A stretch of DNA of 64,000 nt from contig CM056588.1 in the NCBI GenBank assembly GCA_029721435.1, forward strand, positions 38,767,430 to 38,831,429, given 5' to 3'. How positions within the stretch are numbered: the first letter of the stretch is position 1; every line of letters begins with the position of its first letter. This stretch comes from Gymnothorax reevesii (Eukaryota; Chordata; Actinopteri; Anguilliformes; Muraenidae). This document shows, one piece after another, positions 56,461 to 64,000 of this stretch. Made by a program: the position numbers and the translations under genes. The notes beneath the pieces are model-generated. The model saw only the letters and a program-made list of their open reading frames with translations, was not told the origin of the DNA and did not search any database.

Positions 56461-59400
56461 AGGCAACAACGGCGCATAGCTTTGTTCCCTTTTTGTCTTG
56501 GTCTTTGATGTCATCATTTGCCTTTTTTTTACAGTCCCCTCCCCTCCTGCACTTTCAGGGTACTGATGCGTTCATTAATTCTGTGAGCAGGGCTCATTAG
56601 CGTGTGCTAACGCAAGGCAGGGCTAATTGCCTTTGATTTAGCGCACTCGTAGCAAACAAAGCCTCGTATCTCAGTGTCTTAAGGTGCATCTGCGGGCCCT
56701 GCGCACTTTAATCAGAGCCCACATCTTTCGAGTAATAAAAACAAATACGATTTCCATATCTCCACAATTAGCCGGCTGACGGACATAAGGATATTTGATT
56801 CAATTCCCTCCATCGATCTCATTACATTAACACAGGTTGATTAACAGCAGCTAATAACGCACAGGCTGAGAGATAGCGCAAGGCTGGTAACCCCCAATAT
56901 CTACATCCCCCAGGTTGTTTTTTTTGGGGGGTGGGGGGTTGTGGTGAAATGAGTATTTCCTTTTTTTTTTGTTTGTTTTGTCGACTTCCACTCTTTCAGA
57001 CACAAGTACACCCCTTGCATCCTGCGGACCAGAATCTAGCTCCATGACAAGACCCTAAAGAAAGGAAACATCATTTGCTTCCTTCCTCTGACACAAACAG
57101 CTTATTTGAGAACACAAACAGCAGTACAATCCAAGTTACTGCGTTTTGCTACCAGTACACTGCGACAGAACAGATGCCAATTAATTCACCAATAAGAGCC
57201 ACACAACAGACTCTGTCACAGCAGCAAGTGGATTCTGCATTTGATGAACTCATCCCAGACGTAAATGGATAGACCAGGTCAAATCCGCTTGGGGGAGTCT
57301 CTGCGTAGGTGAGTCTCTGCAGTTGCGGCCGCTGAGTTGAAAATCGGTGGAGCACAGAACACAGAACATTGCAGGAAATGATGATTGATTGAAAACAGGT
57401 AAAGACCAATCATATAAATTAACATTGCGTTAACTCCAAAAACACTCAGTATTATCAGGTGAGGACTGTTTACCTCAATAAGGTAATACAAGAGAGAAAA
57501 CGTATTATTTCGATGTGAAATTGCATTTCAAATTCAATCTGCATTATTCTCTTGCAAATTTGTCTTGCTTCATCGAGCTTTCTTTATTGTAATGACGCAA
57601 TCTTCAAATAGAAAAAAGATGTGCAGGATGTACTTGACCTCTTAAGGCCCAACAGTTTTTAGACGTAACATCGGCATAACAGGACTTACATTAGTCAATT
57701 ATTTTAATAATTTACTAAAATATAATAAGCAAACACATCAATCTTATCAGGTGTATCCTTTCGAGACATCCATCCTTGATGAGCAAGTCATCGTTCTGGT
57801 CAAAATATCGATTTATCGACGTAATTCAAATGGTAGTTGTTATTTAAAATGCTCTCGATGACCATTGGCTGAAACACCGAAGGTACAATTGCAACTCGCG
57901 TGTGACGATTATCCACTTGCAATTAAACCCAAGGCTGTGGCAATATGATTGGCGTGGCAGTTTTTAAGAAAATTGAATGAGTAAAATGCCATGATTTTTT
58001 ATTATTTTCAGCATGTTAAACTGCTATGTGAAATTATTCTTTTATAAAAAATTTTTTAGTTGTATAAACGACAACAAAAACACAAAAATCTTATATATGG
58101 GAAATAACATTCTTAAGTTTTCAATCTATAAATGTTTCATAATCATGTAAATATTCAGGGGTCTGCGTGAGATAATTGAAATTCTTACTGAAATTGATGG
58201 AGGATAGGCTGCATATTTTCCATTTATATTATGGAAAATATCCTTCCACTTGCTTTCTTTTTGTGGAGATTTATGATGACCAATGAAATTGACTTCCCTC
58301 AAAATGCGGTCATGAAATAATCAGCACAAAATGGGAGAAAAAAGAGAAGGCAGAGAGGATGATGAGCCAAGGGTAATACTGCGTAAATAAAATTCCTATT
58401 TTGTATCCTTGAGCAATGTGCAGCAGTAGAACACTTGAGGAAAATCAGACAGCTTTAACTTAGCGACCCATGATGATATCTGGCAAGCTACCAAATTTAA
58501 GTTACTCCTGCCCTTAAGCGTGGGACTTTATTTTACATGAGGTTGGTTTTTTTTCAGCTAGACCATTTCACCTATACAAGACAGTCAGCAAAAAGATGCG
58601 AGTACCTAGCAAGCACCCATTTTTGTCTGAAGTTCAAATGGACAAATGGATTGGATCTAAAATCTAACAGCAGCAAGTTTTCCCATGTCTGTCGCTGCAA
58701 GGTAGCGTGTACATCACTTCTATTATTTAGTTGTCTCACAACATCACAACAATTTGCATCCAGAGTGATCAATGTCTCATCTGGGTTTGTTTTGTCAGGA
58801 AACATGGTGCATTTGTTTGTCTTAGAGCGGCCATCTACGCACCAAAATTTACTGATTTTATGTGCATTTGCATCCTTCCATTTTGTCCATGTGTTTGTTT
58901 CGCAGTTTTGTTAGCCTGCTATATTTGCTTTCGTACAGACAAAGTCTTGTTATAACCATTGTGTCACTGGAGTGCATGCAATGCATTGGGAAAACCTCCA
59001 GGGAATATGATTAGCAGTCCTGTCTCAGCTGCTTAAGATACCAGCTAAGTTTACTGATTGACCACTTTTAATTGAAATTACATTATAATTTGTTTTATGA
59101 TAATACTATGCTTCTTTATGCCTAATTAATTGTGCATGAGCTTAAGGCGTCATTTAGAATCCAACACAGAGCTGTATATAACTAGGACAATTAAAAATGG
59201 CATAAGGAACTCAAACAGTAAATATTACATATTTGGTTATTTAGCCATCAGTAAATGTATCATCTGTCATACTATCAATTTGCTGGAGCAGAGAGATAAA
59301 GCATATTTTCAAAATAATAATCATTATTCATTGAAAAGAGACTGTGGTAGCCAAACCATAAAGGGCTTACCTGAAAAGAAGAATACCCGATTTCTTAGGT

Positions 59401-59659
59401 TTAAAATGCTGATATTTTTTTTTTAGACAAGGAGTCAACCTGCACAGAAATACCAAAGAAGTGTAATTTATCCATAGCTGTTGTACCACATCGCAGAAAA
59501 ATTCGGCATGCCACAAAAATTCCCAATTTTTTTATTTTTAGACATTCTCTACGGATAAGTGGGTAAAAATACACAAAGAATTAAAAACAAGACTAATGGG
59601 GAAAGTATCCATTTTGACGTTAAGGACCAGTTCTCCAGTTTAAAAAGCTTTGAATGATA
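56461..59659. other. Intergenic sequence upstream of tub
   Basis: No gene was recognised. The plus-strand frame 58,537-58,914 (125 codons) and its neighbours have no recognisable domains. A short G- and T-run lies at about 56,917-56,970. Confidence 0.4.
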
Positions 59660-60937
59660 TAGTTGCAATAAAAATTATTCAACTCCCATTGCAAATTAGG
59701 TTTACTGGCAAAATTTACAAACTTTCAGCCGCTTGCAAAGAACAAATCAAACAAGAACAATTTAAATGGCTGATCACAACAAATATTACAAATGGCTTCT
59801 CCAAATTCAACACAAAAGAGACTTCTTCTAAAACCAAGCCTTGGTGGATGTTGAGGTATGCTTAGGATCATTGTCCTTTTGGAAGGTCCAATGATGCCCA
59901 AGTGTCAGCTTCCCTATAGACAGCATGACATTTCCTCCTTGGATATCCTGGTACTTGACCGAATCCATCTTGTCCTCCACACTTTGCAGGTTTCCAGTGC
60001 CAATGGAAGCAAGGCAGCCACAGAGCATCAAAAACCCCCCCACAATTCTTCTTCTTGTAAGCAGGGTGTACTTTTCAGCATATGCTTCTTTATTCCTCCT
60101 GCAGACATACCACTGATTCATAAGCCCAAAATATTTCAGTTTGTTTCATCACTCCACAGAACAATATCCCCAAACTTCTGCGGCTTATTTCTATGGTTTA
60201 GAGCATATTGGAGCTTTTATTTTGGATCAGTTGTGGTGTATGTCTTGTAGACCTTCAACGTTCAGTATGTGCCCGACTGTGAAAACTGAAACCTCAGTGC
60301 CTCCTGCCTCCAAGTCTTGCTGCGGGTCTCCTGCAGTCAGCCGAGGGTTTTTCACCACCCATCTTTTCAGGAATCTGGTGACAGTCATTGATAGCTTCCT
60401 ATTCCTGCCGCATCCTGGTACTGTAGCCACTCATCCTTTAACTCTGAACTTGCGAACTATGCCTCCAACTGTATCTCTATGAAAATTCAGTGCCTGTGCT
60501 ATCTTTTTGTATTCTTTTCCTTGTTTGTGCTAGACAATGATCTCCTCAATTAACTTTTTTGACAATTCTTTTGACAGCCATATTTCTAATATGCAATTAA
60601 ATGTAACTGTTAACAAACCCTGAGCCAGTGCAAGTATTGATGTGCTCTATCTCAAGTAAACATGATGCAACTAAATAAGCTCTTGATTAGCTGCATTAGG
60701 AGTGCTTGAGATAACACCTGATTTACAAATATGCGCTTATGAGGGATTCTATTCAGGGGGTTGAATAATTTTGAAACTGCAGTAGTCATTAAAAATTAGG
60801 AGAAACCACTACATTAGCTGTGTTGAGCTATTTAAAATGTTCTTGTTTAATCTGTTTATCACAAACAGCTGAAAGTTAGTAAATTTTGCTATTAAACCCA
60901 ATTTGCAATGGGGGTTGAATAATTTTGATTGCAACTG
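59660..60937 (-). mobile_element. Tc1-like element H, internally deleted
   Basis: Inverted ends TAGTTGCAATAAAAATTATT and CAGTTGCAATCAAAATTATT (complement of the right end), 60-70 bp long, with TA at 59,658-59,659 and 60,938-60,939. The minus strand keeps transposase pieces. The segment that should hold the catalytic glutamate is missing, so the element is non-autonomous. Confidence 0.9.
59828..60580 (-). pseudogene. Tc1-like transposase remnant of element H
   Basis: Minus-strand order: KELSKKLIEEIIV, YKKIAQALNFHRDTVGGIVR, then VATVPGCGRNRKLS (GRKRKLS-type linker), VVKNPRLTAGDPQQDLEAGG, then in another frame GGNVMLSIGKLTLG and WTFQKDNDPKHTSTSTKAWF with the second Asp. Stops and shifts separate these. 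The WSDE region is weak and the SPDLNPIEN block is gone. Confidence 0.85.
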
Positions 60938-61499
60938 TATGTCTGGCATTTATAATTTTTTAGATACAGAGCTTTTTACAACAATTAAAACAGGGGGAGA
61001 TTCACCCATTTCCCCCTTTGGCTATAAGAGGTCAAGGCAAATATGTAAGTTGCCATGTTTTTTTTTGTGAAGTGAATAAAACAAATTCAATTCTAGTGAA
61101 TACCTGCGCAGAACAAGCAGTACATCTGTAATACCAGTGTAACATCCAAGACAATTATATCAGATCTTTTCTCAGAGATTCTGAGAAAGATGATGAAAAA
61201 GAATTGGGGAGAACATCTGCTTAAATGGCCCAAATAACACTGTCTAAGCACACTGTTCTGAAACACGATCATTACATAATGCCAGAAACACCTACAACTC
61301 ACAAGAGAGGAGACAGATGGTGCAACACCTTAAATTTCTCACCCTGGATCTTACACCTCTGAAAACAAGATGGCAGTCATTAGTAATTCCTTAGGTCCTG
61401 AGGCCAGTGAAAGTACACACAGCATCCACATTATTAAGTACACGTCTCTAATACTGATCAGGCTGCCCCTTTTCTACCAGAACAAGCTGAATTCCTTAA
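60938..61499. other. Spacer between Tc1 relics, nothing recognised
   Basis: No gene or repeat seen. Confidence 0.4.
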
Positions 61500-62480
61500 G
61501 GCGTGGATCCACGAAGGTGCTGGGAACATTCCTTAGACATTCTGGTCCATGTGGGCATGATTGGATCATGCAGTTGCAGCAGATTTGTGAGCTGCACATT
61601 CATGCTTGCAAATCTCCCATTCCACCACATCCGAAAGGTGCTCTATGGATTGAAATCTGGTGACTGTGGAGAGAACATTACATTCATTGTCATGTTGGTT
61701 AGACGTAGCTTGAGACGGCATGTACTTTGTGATAAGTAGTGTTACCCTGCTGGAAGTTTTCTTTAAACCTTTATTTAACCAGAGTTGTTCCACTGATCCA
61801 GGAGGGTTTTCAAGGACACCCTGGGAGAAATGCCAGATTGAAGTTTCAAATGAGGAGACACAAGGGTAAAGCCCCTGGAGCCAATTTGGGGTTGAGGGCC
61901 TTGGCCTAGGGGCCAAAAGCATAGTTCTTCTCAACGTCATCTGCCCAGATGCGAGTCAAAATCCCAAGTAAGAATTCACTCTACATTTAATAGTCAAGCT
62001 ACCTATCAAATGGCTACCCTGCCCACTCATGGTAGCCATTGTTAAACAGGTAGACTGTGGCCACAAAAGGATGCCTGTAATCAGCAACTATACTGTGATT
62101 GGTGGCGGCATTCAAATGATACTCAATTGATATTGAGGGGCCAAGAAAATATTTTCCATTCCATAAAACCACCACCACCAGCTTGAATTGTTGATACAAA
62201 GCACACTGGATGCATGGATTCACTTTGTTAATGCTAGTTTTATTACGCCAATTTGAAGAGCCTTTAGCCTCTGTAACTACAGTTTCCAGCTCTTGGCTGA
62301 AAGAAGAACTCTGCAGTCTGCTGCAGCTGTAGGCCATCTACTTCAAGGTTCCATGTGTCATGCACACGAAGATGCTCAACAGCATTGCACGGTTGTAACG
62401 CACGGTCTTTTCAGTTACTGCTGCCCTCCAATCAATCCAATCCACTGACCTCTCATTAGAAAGGCATTTTCACTCACAGA
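61500..62480 (-). pseudogene. Tc1-like transposase relic with insertion
   Basis: The minus strand recalls a common fish DD34E transposase. PSISIEYHLNAATNHSIVAD, then HPFVATVYLFNNGYHEW (62,014-62,170), precede the missing QQDNAPCH part. VTRFQSIEHLSDVVEWEI (from SPDLNPIEHLWDVVEREI) lies near 61,600-61,660. Frames are broken and the 5' part is shortened between about 62,255 and 62,280. A foreign block (61,756-61,985) splits it. No clear terminal repeats were found. Confidence 0.8.
61756..61985. mobile_element. About 230-bp insertion inside the Tc1 relic
   Basis: The transposase-related sequence stops after CCTGCTGGAAGT and resumes near CTACCCTGCCCACTCATGGTAG. Between them is CTTTATTTAACCAGAGTTGT..., a motif seen in a dispersed fish repeat, and CTTGGGATTTTGACTCGCAT on the minus strand, which could be a decayed SINE B box. 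The type is uncertain. Confidence 0.55.
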
Positions 62481-63300
62481 GTGTTGTGTTCTGCGAGTTT
62501 CCGTGTTTTGGTTAGGTTTGTCCATGTCTTTCGTGTTTTTAGGTTAGGCTTATGTTCCATTTTTAATATTAGGTATTATTAATTATTGTTATATCTGTTT
62601 TTTGTCTCATTTTTAGTGTTTCACATTTCGTATCTCTCCCATGTTGTTCCGGTCCACGTCTTACCCATGAACGGTTTTTGTTTTTTCCCTGGTCGCGTCA
62701 TTAGTTTGTTGCCGTTTTTGTCTGAATAGATTGTGTCACTATTTTGGGTGATTTAATGGATTCTGGGTTTCAGCCTTCCTTCCGATCTTGTTTGCTTGCT
62801 TCACCTTGCTTTTCTATCTTACTAACCCTACTAACAGTTTGTTGTTTTCTATAAATTACTAACCAGAACTAACATTGTATATCAGAAGTACTAACGAGCA
62901 CTTGGGATTGTACAGCTGCACTTACTAATTGACAAACGACCTCTCCGCATTCGCTCTGTTCTAGTCTCCGCGTCTTGCCTTCTCTTCTCCTTCACTGCGT
63001 TTCTTGCAGATTCTCTGCAAATTCTTTCATCTCTGTCCTGCCTCCTGCTCTGTGCACTTAGAAGTACTTATCCAGTTTATTTATCCCGTCTATGGAAGAG
63101 TCTTGTGATCCATATCCGTGTGTTGGTGTTGGTGTTTTCCTGTTTCATGTAATTAGGTTTCCCTCGTGTTCCACCCCTTGTTATTTATATTATTTTCAGC
63201 ACCTGTGTCTGTCCGTGCCCCCTCCCTATATATTTCCCGGCTCTGCAGGGCAGGGCAGATCTGACTTAATTCCAGTTCTGTGCCTGTTTCGTGCAGAGCA
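62481..63300 (+). other. T/G-rich stretch, possibly part of an LTR
   Basis: GTGTTTT/CGTGTTTT-rich sequence, then CCCTCCCTATATATTTCCCGG (TATA-like) at about 63,219-63,239 followed by CTGCAGGGCAGGGCAGATCTG. The layout resembles fish LTR retrotransposon promoters, but no second LTR, primer site or gag/pol lies in the window. Confidence 0.3.
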
Positions 63301-63329
63301 GTCCTGTGCAGTTCCGGCTAGTGCTGTCT

Positions 63330-63600
63330 GGCAGACACCTCCCGAGCCCTCTGTGTCCGACTGTCCCTGTGCCTCCCGAGTCCTCTGCATCCAAGAGTCC
63401 CAATGCCTGTCGAGCCCTCTGTGTCCGAGTGTCCCTGTGCCTTCCGAGTCTGCCATCTGCCAGCTGAGCCTTCCCGAGTCTGCCATCTGCCAGCTGTGTC
63501 TTCCCGAATCTGCCATCTGCGCCAGCTGTGTCTTCCCAAGTCTGCCATCTGCGCCAGCTGCGCCTCCTGAGTCTGCCATCTGCCAGCTGTGCTTCCCCGA
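63330..63600 (+). repeat. Tandem repeats of about 30-34 bp
   Basis: Two related unit types: CCTCTGTGTCCGANTGTCCCTGTGCCTCCCGAG (63,345-63,450), then TTCCCGAGTCTGCCATCTGC with CAGCTGTGTC (63,450-63,600). The units lack stops, so a 195-codon plus-strand frame (63,092-63,679) appears; I treat it as a by-product. Confidence 0.85.
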
Positions 63601-63955
63601 GCTTCTAGAGTTCCCGAGTGCACCAGTCCGAGCCAGCCCTCTAGTGTTCCCAAGTGCCCGAGTCCGTGTTACCCTCTAGTGTTCCCGAGTGCCCCAGTCC
63701 GAGCCAGCCCTCTAGTGTTCCCGACTGCCCCAGTCCGTGTTACCCTCTAGTGTTCCCGAATGCCCCAGTCCGAGCCAGCCCTCTAGTGTTCCTGAGGGCC
63801 CCAGTCCGAGCCAGCCCTCTAGTGTTTCCGAGTGCCCCAGTTTGTGTTACCTTCTAGTGTTCCCGAGTGCCCCAGTCCGTGTTACCTTCTAGTGTTCCCG
63901 AGTGCCCCAGTCCGTGTTACCCTCCAGTGTTCCCGAGTTCCCCAGTTTTCGCTAA
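63600..63955 (+). repeat. 36-bp minisatellite
   Basis: About ten units of CTCTAGTGTTCCCGAGTGCC with CCAGTCCGAGCCAGCC. Two endings alternate: AGTCCGAGCCAGCC and AGTCCGTGTTACC. Continues nearly to the window end. Confidence 0.93.
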
Positions 63956-64000
63956 CTAGCAGTTTCGGAGTTTTTCCCCTTTTCAGTGCTTGTGCACGGT

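Noticed and set aside
58537..58914. 125-codon plus-strand frame upstream of tub
   Set aside because: Cysteine- and phenylalanine-rich low-quality frame with no domain or conservation signal that I can see.
63092..63679. 195-codon plus-strand frame as a gene
   Set aside because: Most of it is translated minisatellite, there is no recognised domain, and two other frames of the same repeat are also open.

Overview
The window looks like nuclear DNA of a teleost fish. The evidence is a vertebrate-style split gene with GT-AG introns, abundant Tc1/mariner elements of several fish families, hAT-type miniature elements with 8-bp target duplications, tRNA-derived SINEs, a truncated LINE, and many micro- and minisatellites. 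There are no bacterial operons. The species cannot be determined from the sequence alone.

One host gene is well supported: a tubby (TUB) orthologue on the minus strand. I could place 11 coding exons between 55,912 (start codon) and 30,751 (stop codon). All splice phases agree and the model gives 458 residues. The N-terminus (WIPYS...[26 protein letters not shown]) identifies it as TUB rather than another tubby-like protein, and the C-terminus is a complete tubby domain ending in SKLACE. The stretch that lies between KGKHKG and KGISSS in mammalian TUB was not found. An intron filled with LINE and SINE sequence lies there, and joining its two flanking exons keeps the frame.

Region by region: 222-1,965 is a 38-bp minisatellite. 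4,899-10,862 is a large inverted-repeat (fold-back) structure whose loop holds a composite tandem-repeat element and whose right arm is split by a Tc1-like element. 13,426-14,066 is a Tc1-like fragment. 14,656-16,887 is a Tc1-like element interrupted by a second copy of the composite element. 20,432-24,297 is a hAT-like element with a perfect 8-bp target duplication; it holds a decayed Tc1 (21,372-22,646), which holds an apparently intact Tc1-like element with a 323-codon transposase (22,647-24,156). 26,793-27,655 is a SINE followed by a truncated LINE. 29,565-29,721 is a palindromic hAT MITE. 30,751-55,912 is tub, with repeat-rich introns that include another Tc1-like element (48,660-50,218). 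59,660-60,937 and 61,500-62,480 are two more Tc1-like relics. 62,500-64,000 is a T/G-rich stretch running into nested 30-36-bp minisatellites.

The most interesting points are the fold-back element and its loop, the three-level nest around the intact transposase, and several repeats placed directly against tub splice sites. These include a long TG tract just upstream of one acceptor and a weak 5' splice site in the tubby domain where the frame stays open into the intron.
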